The notes below the pieces were generated by a model that had not been told where the DNA came from, made no database searches, and saw only the letters and a list, made by a program, of their open reading frames with translations. Shown here one piece after another: positions 56,063 through 64,000 of a stretch of 64,000 nucleotides of DNA (positions are counted from its first letter, which is position 1; the number at the start of each line of letters is the position of its first letter). A program made the position numbers and the translations under genes. The stretch is taken from positions 1,445,501 to 1,509,500 of the forward strand of contig NZ_CP016953.1 in the NCBI RefSeq assembly GCF_001708305.1, written 5' to 3'. This DNA is from Streptococcus himalayensis (GTDB lineage Bacteria > Bacillota > Bacilli > Lactobacillales > Streptococcaceae).

Positions 56063-56830
56063 CTAGTCTATCAATCCTGCCCAGTGGTCAATGCTTGCGG
56101 TTAGAAAAGCAGCACAGCCCTTGCTTTCCTTATCATAGTAGGCAGTAAAGCGGTCATCTGTGATGTAGAGTTGGGCGATACCGATATGTGTTTCAGGAGT
56201 ATAGTGCTTGTCTGCGATTTGGAGCCATTCTTTATGGAGTTGGACAATTTTTTTGCTTTCCTTTTTATCTATTGTCCACCCCTCTTCTATCGCTTGGAGG
56301 AGCAGGGCTTTAATCTTTTGATCGAGTTCTTGCCAACGCTTGTAGGTTTCTGCGTTCATATTGGCGAAACGTTGATTAGCCTGTTCGATTGTTTCTTCAC
56401 CATAGTTTTTGCGAAGTTCAGCTCCGTATTGTGCTTCGTTTTCGGCTATTTTCTGCTCCTTAAATGCTTGAAATTTTTCTTCTGTTGTCATGGTTCGTGT
56501 TCCTTTCTCTGCTTGAATGGTGCGTTCAAGATTAGCAATCATAGCCTCTATTCGTTTCTTTTTAGCTTTTAAATCTGCCAAATGGTCTTCTAAATGGGCT
56601 AAGGTATCAGTATTTTTTGAGGTAAGCAAGTTTTTGATTTGCTTGAGTTCAAAGCCTCGTTCCTTGAAAAAGAGAATCTGTTGTAGGGTGTTAATCTCTT
56701 TTTCACCATAAAAGCGATAGCCGCTCTCCATTTTACGAGAAGGTAGAAGAAGTCCAATCTCCTCATAGTAACGAAGGGTGCGGGTGCTGATACCGGATAA
56801 GTCCGCCAATTGTCGAATTGAATAGGTCAT
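56063..56830 (-). CDS. MerR-family regulator with TipAS effector domain
   Basis: 255 aa. N-terminal MerR DNA-binding domain (YSIRQLADLSGISTRTLRYYEE, helix-turn-helix plus wing YRFYGEKEIN), a dimerising coiled coil (~75-115), and a C-terminal TipAS-like helical domain (from ~EKFQAFKEQKIAENE, with ANQRFANMNAETYKRWQELD). TipAS domains bind thiopeptide or other multi-drug ligands. No transporter or other target lies next to it, so autoregulation is the clear expectation. AGAGAG lies before the ATG. Confidence 0.88.
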   Translation of the reverse strand: MTYSIRQLADLSGISTRTLRYYEEIGLLLPSRKMESGYRFYGEKEINTLQQILFFKERGFELKQIKNLLTSKNTDTLAHLEDHLADLKAKKKRIEAMIANLERTIQAEKGTRTMTTEEKFQAFKEQKIAENEAQYGAELRKNYGEETIEQANQRFANMNAETYKRWQELDQKIKALLLQAIEEGWTIDKKESKKIVQLHKEWLQIADKHYTPETHIGIAQLYITDDRFTAYYDKESKGCAAFLTASIDHWAGLID

Positions 56831-57018
56831 GCTTGTTTCTCTCTTTGTTTCTAATCTTGCAAGATATTTGAATGAGGTTTAGACCTCAGTAGGTGTTATA
56901 GATTGAACAGTTCAATGTGAAGTAGTTGTCTGACAGGTAAAGTATTACAGGTCTAGCCAACCTTGCGGGGTGAGACGATGAAATGGAGATTTTGTCTAAC
57001 CATTTCTGTCTCACTCTC
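56831..57018 (-). promoter_or_regulatory. Long 5' leader of the MerR gene
   Basis: About 180 nt of transcribed leader with no gene. It contains the second repeat family shared with 24631-24781: CTAGCCAACCTTGCGGGG at 56953-56970 and TAGATTGAACAGTT at 56899-56912. Confidence 0.45.
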
Positions 57019-57049
57019 AGTATACAACTTACCGTAACGTCAATGTCAA
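57019..57049 (-). promoter_or_regulatory. MerR-type promoter with a 19-nt spacer
   Basis: On the minus strand: -35 TTGACA (57044-57049), -10 TATACT (57019-57024), and a 19-nt spacer containing TTGACGTTAC-G-GTAAGTTG, a weak dyad. MerR activators are known to work on promoters with over-long 19-20 nt spacers that the protein untwists. Autoregulation by the downstream gene is inferred. Confidence 0.8.
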
Positions 57050-57118
57050 GAGGTTTTGAGGAAAATAGTAAAAAATTTAGCGAGATTTCTCAATCTGACA
57101 AATCAGAGAAGAAATCCC

Positions 57119-57228
57119 AAAAAATAGTGAACACTTGAGTGTTGATACTTTTTTAGGAGAAAAAGGCTTGTATTTTGGTTCCGTCAATGATAGGAAGAAA
57201 GTCTAGTCAGCTTGACTAGGTATTTTTG
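57119..57228. other. Two terminator-like hairpins between MerR and rexB promoters
   Basis: ATAGTGAACACT/AGTGTTGATAC near 57127-57146 with A- and T-runs, and CTAGTCA/TGACTAG (57203-57219) followed by GTATTTTT. No gene on the plus strand lies upstream that would need them. Confidence 0.4.
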
Positions 57229-57250
57229 TGCTAAATTTTCTGTTGAAACA

Positions 57251-57259
57251 TGCTATAAT
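57251..57259 (+). promoter_or_regulatory. rexB extended -10 promoter
   Basis: TGC-TATAAT; TATAAT at 57254-57259, 30 nt before the ATG; no -35 at the right distance. Confidence 0.6.
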
Positions 57260-57289
57260 AGTCCTAGTACAGTCAGAAAAGAGTTGCCT

Positions 57290-60200
57290 ATGAAATTATA
57301 TTATACGGATATTCGTCATCCTTTGACACAGATGTTAGCCGAGAAAGCTTATGCGTTAGCTAAGTCGGGGAAACGTGTCTTTTACATTGCTCCTAACTCG
57401 CTCTCCTTTGAAAAGGAGAGAGCAGTTCTGGAGTATTTGCCTCAAAAAGCTTCCTTTGCCATCACCATCACACGCTTTGCTCAAATGGCTCGTTATTTTA
57501 CCCTCAATGAACCAGAGTATAAAGAGCCGCTAGATGATGTTGGTCTAGGCATGCTTTTTTACCGGACTCTTTCCCTCATTCCAGATAAGGATTTGAGAGT
57601 CTATGCTCGCTTTAAGCAGGATGCAGGTTTTATCCAGCAGCTGGTCGATTTATACCATGAATTGCAGGACGCTCACATGAGCTTTGCAGACTTGGAAAGC
57701 CTAGAAGAGCCTGAGAAGCGAGCAGATTTGCTCAAGATTTTTACAGAGGTCACCCACTTGTTGAATCAAGGGCAGTTTGCGTCAGGTTCCAAGTTGTTAC
57801 GCTTTGCAGAGCAGTTGGAAACGGGGCAATTTGATCAAGAACTGACACAATTAGCTGTGGTGGTGGATGGCTTCACTCGTTTTTCTGCGGAGGAAGCCTA
57901 TTTGATTAGCCTTTTGCATAAGCGAGGAGCAGAAGTTATCATTGGAACTTTTGCAAGTCAAAAGGCTTATGTGAGTAATTTCTCTGAAGGCAATGTCTAT
58001 CAAGCTAGCCTTGATTTTTTACGAACCTTGGCAGAGGAATTTGAAACAAAACCAGAGTATTTACCTTATGAAAAGAAGGAAGATAGCTTTGAAAAGTTAG
58101 CTCGGCTTTTTGAAAGTCGGTATGATTTCTCTCAATTGGACTTGGAGTGGACAGAAGAGGATAAGCAAGCTGTCCATATCTGGTCCTGTTTGAGCCAAAA
58201 GGAAGAATTGGAATATGTGGCTAAGAGCATTCGGCAAAAGCTCCATGTTGGAGCACGGTATAAGGAAATTCGCGTGCTCTTGGGAGATGTGTCTGCTTAT
58301 CAACTGCAGCTCAAAACGATTTTTGATGCCTACCAAATTCCTTTTTATCTAGGACGTGCTGAGTCCATGGCCCATCATCCCTTGGTGCAGTTTGTTGAAT
58401 CACTGGCTCGTTTAAAAACCTATCATTTTCGTGCAGAGGATTTGCTCAATCTGCTAAAAACGGGTCTCTATGGACAGTTTAGCCAGCAAGATTTGGATGA
58501 TTTTGAGCAGTATGTTCGGTTTTTAAATCTCAATGGTTTGGCTGCTTTTCGGCGGGAATTTACCATCAATCATCATCACAAATTTAATCTGAACCACTTA
58601 AATCGCCTGCGTGAGCAAATCGTTGAACCCTTGGCGGATTTACTGCTTTCTCGGAGCAAGACAAGCCAAGGGATTTTAAAGAAATTCCAGACGTTTGCGG
58701 TATCAAGCCACTTGATGGAAAATTTCAAGGCTATGGGAACAGGTTTCTCTCTTCAAGAGGAGGAGCGAGCAGAGGAAGTTTGGAAGGCTTTTAGCCATGT
58801 TTTGGAACAATTTGCCCTAGTGTTTGCCCAAGAAAAAGTGGGGATGGATGACTTTTTACAGCTCCTTGAATCGGGCATACTTTTATCCAATTACCGAACC
58901 ATCCCAGCTCGAGTGGACGTGGTAACGGTCCAATCCTATGATTTGATTGAACCCCTGTCTAGCAAGTATGTCTATGCTATCGGGCTGACTCAGGAAAATT
59001 TCCCAAAGATTGCTCAAAATGCTAGTCTTTTAAGCGATGAAGATCGGGCGAAATTGAACGAAGAGACAGAAGATTTGGCGGAGCTTATCATTGCCCGCAA
59101 GGAAAACATGAAGAAAAATCGCTTTGTGGCCTTTTCTTTGCTCAATGCAGCTAAGGAGGAATTGTACCTATCCACCCCGCAAGTCCTCAATGAAACAGAG
59201 GGCAATATGTCTCCTTATCTCAAGGACTTGGTGGAGCAGCCGATTGGTTTGCCGATTGAAAAGAAGCAAGTCCGTGCTTCGAGCGAAGATATTGGGACTT
59301 ATCGTGGGTTGTTGTCTCGTGTCATTGCTCTCTACCAAGGTGAGATTGAGGAAGAGTGGACGGAGTCTGAGCAGACCTTCTGGTCAGTAGCTGTGCGTGT
59401 TCTACGCAAGAAGTTAGAGCATCAAGGCATTGAAATTCCTGCTTTGGCTCCTGCTGCTAAGAGTAGTCCGCTGTCTTTGGAGACTTTGGAAATTCTCTAT
59501 CCCAAGGACCGGCCGTTTTCTCTCTCTACATCCGCTTTGACCGAATTTTATCGGCACGAATACGCCTACTTTTTGAAATATGTCCTTCGCTTGGAAGAAA
59601 CCATTCGCTTGACCCCTGACTCAAGGAGTCATGGGAATTTCCTACACCGCATTTTTGAGAAGGTTATGGCGGAGAATACGTCTGAGCATTTTGACAAACG
59701 GCTACAAGAAGCCATGCGAGAAACCAGTCAAGAGACTGAATTTGCCTCACTTTACACGGAACCGCAAGCAGCTTTTACTCGCGCTATCTTGCTTGAAACC
59801 GCACAGGTGACCGGTCAAGTCTTGCGAGAAAATCCAGTCATTCGTCCGATTGGCGAAGAGACGATTTTTGGCAAGGGTGAAAAGACTTTTCTGACCTTGT
59901 CTGATGGACGTGAGCTCAAGGTGAATGGAAAGGTAGACAGGATTGATGAGCTGCTGGATGGAAGTCTGGGAGTCGTGGATTACAAATCTGGCAATGTTAG
60001 CTTTCAATACCAGAAATTTTTCAACGGTCTAAATTCCCAATTACCAACCTATTTATCAGCCTTAACGCAGGAAGAGTGGGCAACAAACTTGGAGAACATT
60101 TTTGGGGCCATGTACTTGCAAATGATCAATCCCGTTGTCGCCTTAAAAGATACAAAAGAAGAGGGGGAAGCCCTAGCAACTGCTCTGAAAAATTTGGAAT

Positions 60201-60565
60201 ACAAGGGCTTGTTTTTAAAAGATCATGCTGCTCTTTTGGGAACTTTTTATCAAAAGAAAAAGGAACATCTCTTAACAAAAGAGGAATTAGAAGTTCTTTT
60301 AGCCTATAATCGCTTGCTTTATCGTCGAGCGGCAGAGCAGATTTTAACAGGTGTTTTTGCCATCAATCCATTTACAGAAGATGGTCGTAGCATTGATTCC
60401 TTTGTAGAGCAATACAAGGCTATTACAGGATTTGAAGCCAATCTTCATTTGGGACAGGCTCGAAAGCTGGTCAAGCTAAATCCAGCGGATTATGAAAAGC
60501 GGCCAATGGGGGACACCTTGCGACAAGCATGGATAGAGAAGATGAGAGAGGAGTTGGACCAGTGA
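57290..60565 (+). CDS. rexB: ATP-dependent nuclease subunit RexB (AddB)
   Basis: 1091 aa. N-terminal inactive helicase-like part lacks a Walker A motif. C-terminal RecB-type nuclease: [13 protein letters not shown] (His), KVDRIDE and GVVDYKSGN (catalytic Asp/Lys). Only one Cys occurs in the protein, so it cannot hold the four-Cys Fe-S cluster of B. subtilis AddB. RexAB resects double-strand ends for recombination. Start at ATG 57290 with weak AAAGAG; an upstream open frame of 26 codons lacks support. Ends with a GTGA overlap with rexA. Confidence 0.93.
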   Translation: MKLYYTDIRHPLTQMLAEKAYALAKSGKRVFYIAPNSLSFEKERAVLEYLPQKASFAITITRFAQMARYFTLNEPEYKEPLDDVGLGMLFYRTLSLIPDKDLRVYARFKQDAGFIQQLVDLYHELQDAHMSFADLESLEEPEKRADLLKIFTEVTHLLNQGQFASGSKLLRFAEQLETGQFDQELTQLAVVVDGFTRFSAEEAYLISLLHKRGAEVIIGTFASQKAYVSNFSEGNVYQASLDFLRTLAEEFETKPEYLPYEKKEDSFEKLARLFESRYDFSQLDLEWTEEDKQAVHIWSCLSQKEELEYVAKSIRQKLHVGARYKEIRVLLGDVSAYQLQLKTIFDAYQIPFYLGRAESMAHHPLVQFVESLARLKTYHFRAEDLLNLLKTGLYGQFSQQDLDDFEQYVRFLNLNGLAAFRREFTINHHHKFNLNHLNRLREQIVEPLADLLLSRSKTSQGILKKFQTFAVSSHLMENFKAMGTGFSLQEEERAEEVWKAFSHVLEQFALVFAQEKVGMDDFLQLLESGILLSNYRTIPARVDVVTVQSYDLIEPLSSKYVYAIGLTQENFPKIAQNASLLSDEDRAKLNEETEDLAELIIARKENMKKNRFVAFSLLNAAKEELYLSTPQVLNETEGNMSPYLKDLVEQPIGLPIEKKQVRASSEDIGTYRGLLSRVIALYQGEIEEEWTESEQTFWSVAVRVLRKKLEHQGIEIPALAPAAKSSPLSLETLEILYPKDRPFSLSTSALTEFYRHEYAYFLKYVLRLEETIRLTPDSRSHGNFLHRIFEKVMAENTSEHFDKRLQEAMRETSQETEFASLYTEPQAAFTRAILLETAQVTGQVLRENPVIRPIGEETIFGKGEKTFLTLSDGRELKVNGKVDRIDELLDGSLGVVDYKSGNVSFQYQKFFNGLNSQLPTYLSALTQEEWATNLENIFGAMYLQMINPVVALKDTKEEGEALATALKNLEYKGLFLKDHAALLGTFYQKKKEHLLTKEELEVLLAYNRLLYRRAAEQILTGVFAINPFTEDGRSIDSFVEQYKAITGFEANLHLGQARKLVKLNPADYEKRPMGDTLRQAWIEKMREELDQ

Positions 60566-63500
60566 AACGACAAGCATTTTTAAATCCAGAACAAATCAGG
60601 CAGTTACAAGAACAGGAAAGGAAATCGGATAAAATCGCAAAGCGGACACCAGAGCAGATCGAAGCTATCTATACTTCAGGTCAAAATATCCTAGTTTCTG
60701 CCTCGGCAGGATCAGGAAAGACCTTTGTCATGGTTCAGCGAATTGTGGATCAAATCCTGAGGGGAGTGGAGCTGGAAGAACTCTTTATCTCGACCTTTAC
60801 CGTCAAGGCAGCCACCGAGCTCAAAGAGCGTCTCGAAAAGGAAATCACCAAGCTCATGCAAGAGACGAAAGACAGCGAGCTCAAGCAGCATTTGGCCAAG
60901 CAATTAGCCGATTTACCAACGGCTGATATTGGAACCATGGACTCCTTTACTCAAAAGCTACTGACCAAATATGGATATCTGCTTGAAATCTCGCCCAATT
61001 TTCGCATCTTACAAAGTAGCAGTGAGCAGACCCTCCTTCAAAATGAAGTGTTTGAGCAAGTATTTGCGCAGTTCTATGATGGAAAGGCTAAATCGTCTTT
61101 TGAGCACTTGGTGAAGAATTTTGTCGGGACACGCAAAGACATCGCAGGCTTTAAAGAGAGGGTATATCAGCTCTATCGCTTTGTCCAATCGACTGAAAAT
61201 CCCCTAAAGTGGCTGACAGATTCTTTTCTGATTGGCTATGATGAGTTGGATTTGGAGAGGGAGCGTGAGAACTTACGGCAAAAGATTTTGGCAGCTTTGT
61301 ATGATTTGGAGACTTTTTTCAGTCATCACCTAGTAAATGATGGTCGAGAATTCGCCAAGACCAAGTACCAAGAGCAATTAGCCTTAATTCTGGAGCAGAT
61401 TGCAACCCTGAGTGACAGTGCAGATTTTGAAAGAGTCAAAGAGGTTTTGGAGTTTACCGTAGCTATCTCTCGTGCGAGCAATGGCAGAGCCTTGACCATT
61501 ACCACGCGTAAAGAGGAGTTAAAAGAACTCGCTCAAGCCTATAATAAGGAGCGCAAGGAAAAAATAGAGACTATCAGAACTCTGGCCAGCCAGCTCTACC
61601 AATTTGACTACCAAGCTCGCTACCATCAAGAAGCACGTGAGATGCTGGTGACCTTGCAAGGCTTTATGAAAGTCTTTATAGAGGCTTATTTAGAGCGTAA
61701 GAAAATAGAAAATGCCTATGAATTTGCGGACATCAGCCATTTTGCGATAGAGCTTTTGGAGAAATTTCCGCAAGTGCAGGATTTCTACCGCCATAAATAC
61801 CACGAAGTCATGGTCGATGAGTATCAGGATACTAGCCCGATTCAGGAGAGAGTGTTGGAACTCCTATCCAACGGCCAAAATCGCTTTATGGTGGGGGATA
61901 TTAAGCAGTCTATTTACCGTTTTCGTCAGGCAGAACCCCAGATTTTTAATGATAAATTTAAGCTCTATGCTGAGAATGAAAAAGCTGGGAAACTGATTTT
62001 GCTCAAGGAAAATTTCCGTAGTCATATCGAGGTGCTTTCCATTACCAATGAGATTTTCAAGCACTTGATGGATGAAGAGGTGGGCGAGATTCGCTATGAT
62101 GAGCAGCATTACCTTGTGGCTGGAAATCCAGCTAAACGCGAGAAGAAGTCCCAGTATCAAGCTGAATTTCTGATTTACGACAAGGACCAAGTGGATGAGG
62201 AAATGGACAACAAGAGCAAGGAAATTGCCATGGTCATCCAAGAAATTATTCGCTTGCATAAGGAAGAAGGGGTTGCCTTTGAGGATATAGCCCTCTTAAC
62301 CTCATCGCGGACCCGCAATGATAAGATTTTGACGGCCTTTACTGAGGCAGGAATTCCTGTGGTGTCTGATGGGGCAGAGAGCAACTATCTTCAATCTGTG
62401 GAAGTTATGGTCATGCTAGATACGCTTCGAACCATTAACAATCCACTCAATGATTATGCCCTAGTCGCCCTTTTGAAATCTCCCATGTTTGCTTTTACAG
62501 AGGATGAGTTGGCACGGATTTCTCTACAAGGGTCAGCTGATGTTTCTGGTGAAAATCTCTACGAAAAACTCCAGCATAGTTTGAAAAAAAGTGGGCAACA
62601 CCCGCACTTGATAGAGCAAGAGTTGATGGAAAAACTCCAGCTATTTGAGAGCTATCTGACCAACTGGAGAGCTCTCTCGCGGACCCAGTCGCTCTATGAC
62701 TTGATTTGGAAGATTTATCAAGACCGATTTTACTATGATTATGTGGGGAGTTTGCCGAATGGTGACCATCGACAGGCCAATCTCTATGCCCTGTCCCTTC
62801 GGGCAAATGACTATGAAAAGAGTAGTTTTAAGGGGCTTTCTCGTTTTATCAGTATGATTGATAAGATTTTGGAGAATGAGCATGATTTAGCAAATGTTGC
62901 CGTTGCTCCTCCTCAACAAGCTGTTCAGCTTATGACAATTCACAAGAGCAAGGGGCTAGAGTTTGCCTACGTCTTCTTGTTGAATTTGGATCAGCCTTTT
63001 AATAAGCAAGATAGCACTTCCAGCATGATTATCAGTCGAAAAAAAGGGGTAGGCATTAAATATGTAGCCGATGTAGCTCTGTCTGCTGAGGAGATGACGC
63101 TTAGCCACCCCATCCGCCTATCAGTTGAAACCTTCCCTTACCAAAAAAATGCCCAAGAATTGCAACTTGCGACGCTGTCTGAACAAATGCGTCTACTCTA
63201 TGTCGCCATGACACGGGCGGAGAAAAAGCTCTATCTTATCGGAAAGGCAAGTCAAGAAAAATGGCAGGGTGAAATTCCTCCACTAGCAGAAAATGGTCTT
63301 TTGCCCCAATCGCTCCGAGCCAATAGCCAGACCTTTCAAGACTGGATTTGGGCTGTGACCACGGTCTTTCAAAGAGATGACCTTCCTTTGCATATTCGTT
63401 TTATCGGCGATGAAGACTTGACGGCAGATAAGATTGGTACTATCCATGAACCAAAGCTTGAATTTGTAGACAGTCAAGCCCATAATCGCCAATCAGAGGA

Positions 63501-64000
63501 CATCACAAGAGCCCTGTCGATTTTAGAAAGTGTCGATGAGATCAATCGCAGCTACCAAGCAGCCATTGACTTGCCAAGTGTTCGGACACCAAGTCAAATC
63601 AAGAAACTCTATGAGCCAGTGATGGAGACAGAAGGGGTGGATGTGATTGCACCAGACAAACAAGCCGGACTGACGATTGATTGGCCAGATGTGACTCAAA
63701 AAACCAAGGTGACAGGTGCTTTAGTGGGAAGTGCAGTCCACGAACTCATGCAACGTCTCCCTCTTCAATCCCCTATGACGAGAGAGATTCTTGAGCAGAC
63801 CCTCAGCCAAGTCCAAGCTGATGTGGCTGTCAAGGAGCGCATTGATTTACAAAACATTCTGCTCTTTTTTGAGACAAATTTGGGAAAAATCTTGCTTAAA
63901 CATCGTCAAAAAGTCCATCGCGAAGCCCCCTTTGCCATGCTAAAGACAGACCCAGCTAGCCAGGAAGCATTTGTAGTTCGGGGAATCTTGGATGGCTATC
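60562..64000 (+). CDS. rexA: ATP-dependent nuclease subunit RexA (AddA), 3' end outside window
   Basis: 1146 codons present of an expected ~1200. GTG start, overlapping rexB by 4 nt. UvrD-like helicase: Walker [13 protein letters not shown] (~46-57), Walker [18 protein letters not shown] (~419), motif [21 protein letters not shown], motif [16 protein letters not shown], and motif [18 protein letters not shown]. The C-terminal RecB nuclease starts ([11 protein letters not shown]) and runs off the end. It unwinds duplex ends until Chi. Confidence 0.95.
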   Translation, partial: MKRQAFLNPEQIRQLQEQERKSDKIAKRTPEQIEAIYTSGQNILVSASAGSGKTFVMVQRIVDQILRGVELEELFISTFTVKAATELKERLEKEITKLMQETKDSELKQHLAKQLADLPTADIGTMDSFTQKLLTKYGYLLEISPNFRILQSSSEQTLLQNEVFEQVFAQFYDGKAKSSFEHLVKNFVGTRKDIAGFKERVYQLYRFVQSTENPLKWLTDSFLIGYDELDLERERENLRQKILAALYDLETFFSHHLVNDGREFAKTKYQEQLALILEQIATLSDSADFERVKEVLEFTVAISRASNGRALTITTRKEELKELAQAYNKERKEKIETIRTLASQLYQFDYQARYHQEAREMLVTLQGFMKVFIEAYLERKKIENAYEFADISHFAIELLEKFPQVQDFYRHKYHEVMVDEYQDTSPIQERVLELLSNGQNRFMVGDIKQSIYRFRQAEPQIFNDKFKLYAENEKAGKLILLKENFRSHIEVLSITNEIFKHLMDEEVGEIRYDEQHYLVAGNPAKREKKSQYQAEFLIYDKDQVDEEMDNKSKEIAMVIQEIIRLHKEEGVAFEDIALLTSSRTRNDKILTAFTEAGIPVVSDGAESNYLQSVEVMVMLDTLRTINNPLNDYALVALLKSPMFAFTEDELARISLQGSADVSGENLYEKLQHSLKKSGQHPHLIEQELMEKLQLFESYLTNWRALSRTQSLYDLIWKIYQDRFYYDYVGSLPNGDHRQANLYALSLRANDYEKSSFKGLSRFISMIDKILENEHDLANVAVAPPQQAVQLMTIHKSKGLEFAYVFLLNLDQPFNKQDSTSSMIISRKKGVGIKYVADVALSAEEMTLSHPIRLSVETFPYQKNAQELQLATLSEQMRLLYVAMTRAEKKLYLIGKASQEKWQGEIPPLAENGLLPQSLRANSQTFQDWIWAVTTVFQRDDLPLHIRFIGDEDLTADKIGTIHEPKLEFVDSQAHNRQSEDITRALSILESVDEINRSYQAAIDLPSVRTPSQIKKLYEPVMETEGVDVIAPDKQAGLTIDWPDVTQKTKVTGALVGSAVHELMQRLPLQSPMTREILEQTLSQVQADVAVKERIDLQNILLFFETNLGKILLKHRQKVHREAPFAMLKTDPASQEAFVVRGILDGY

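Overview
The window reads as chromosomal DNA of a Streptococcus. The evidence is the low-GC base composition, strong AGGAGG-type ribosome binding sites, many extended -10 (TGnTATAAT) promoters, and neighbourhoods typical of streptococci: hprK-lgt-DUF948-YtxH, a GlnP protein with two fused substrate-binding domains next to GlnQ, pheS-GNAT-pheT behind a T-box, rexB-rexA, and an L,D-carboxypeptidase lipoprotein resembling pneumococcal DacB. The species cannot be fixed by reading alone; a mitis, sanguinis or suis-like streptococcus fits.

Most of the window is core genome. 1-7.5 kb: end of ftsK, two VOC proteins, rplK-rplA (each behind a likely L1-binding mRNA site), pyrH-frr, cvfB, holA, sodA. 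7.5-16 kb: trmK with a Nif3-like partner, a DadA-like oxidoreductase, an unusual Nudix protein, leftward glnPQ, and divergent uvrB. 16-22 kb: a two-gene ABC exporter behind a structured leader, then hprK-lgt-DUF948-YtxH and a CPBP protease. 22.3-24.5 kb: an IS66-family element with perfect 8-bp target duplication but a frameshifted main transposase. 25-33 kb: the tRNA-hydroxylation pair trhP1/trhP2, a small YolD/LSm-like protein divergent from a PC4-like ssDNA-binding protein, rpmE2, pde2, flavodoxin, a chorismate mutase/fluoride-type CLC pair, rplS with its L19 leader, and tRNA-Arg(CCT). 33-42 kb: an alpha/beta hydrolase with a long structured leader, a complete ISL3-family element, the hemW-thioesterase-HAD-membrane protein-CPBP operon, an IS1182-family element and ndk. 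42-51 kb: uvrC, nitroreductase, pepV, a UDG-like protein, then a cell-envelope cluster (multi-pass protein, TcaA-like protein, L,D-carboxypeptidase). 51-64 kb: the T-box pheS-GNAT-pheT operon, a cytidine deaminase, a MerR/TipAS regulator, and rexB-rexA running off the end.

Working groups of genes: translation (L11, L1, L19, L31, Frr, PheST, TrhP1/2, TrmK, tRNA-Arg), DNA repair (UvrB, UvrC, RexAB, HolA, UDG-like), envelope (Lgt, LdcB, TcaA-like, CPBP proteases), carbon and amino-acid control (HprK, GlnPQ), and ion or oxidative stress (SodA, CLC-F type antiporter, flavodoxin).

I found no defence island, CRISPR array, prophage or biosynthetic cluster. The best leads for something undescribed are small-scale: RNA structures upstream of three operons, three promoters placed so that the mRNA should be leaderless, a YolD/LSm-like small protein in a genus generally regarded as lacking canonical Hfq, an N-terminal module repeated in two adjacent membrane proteins, and a MITE-like repeat lying 3' of leftward genes at all three sites where it occurs.
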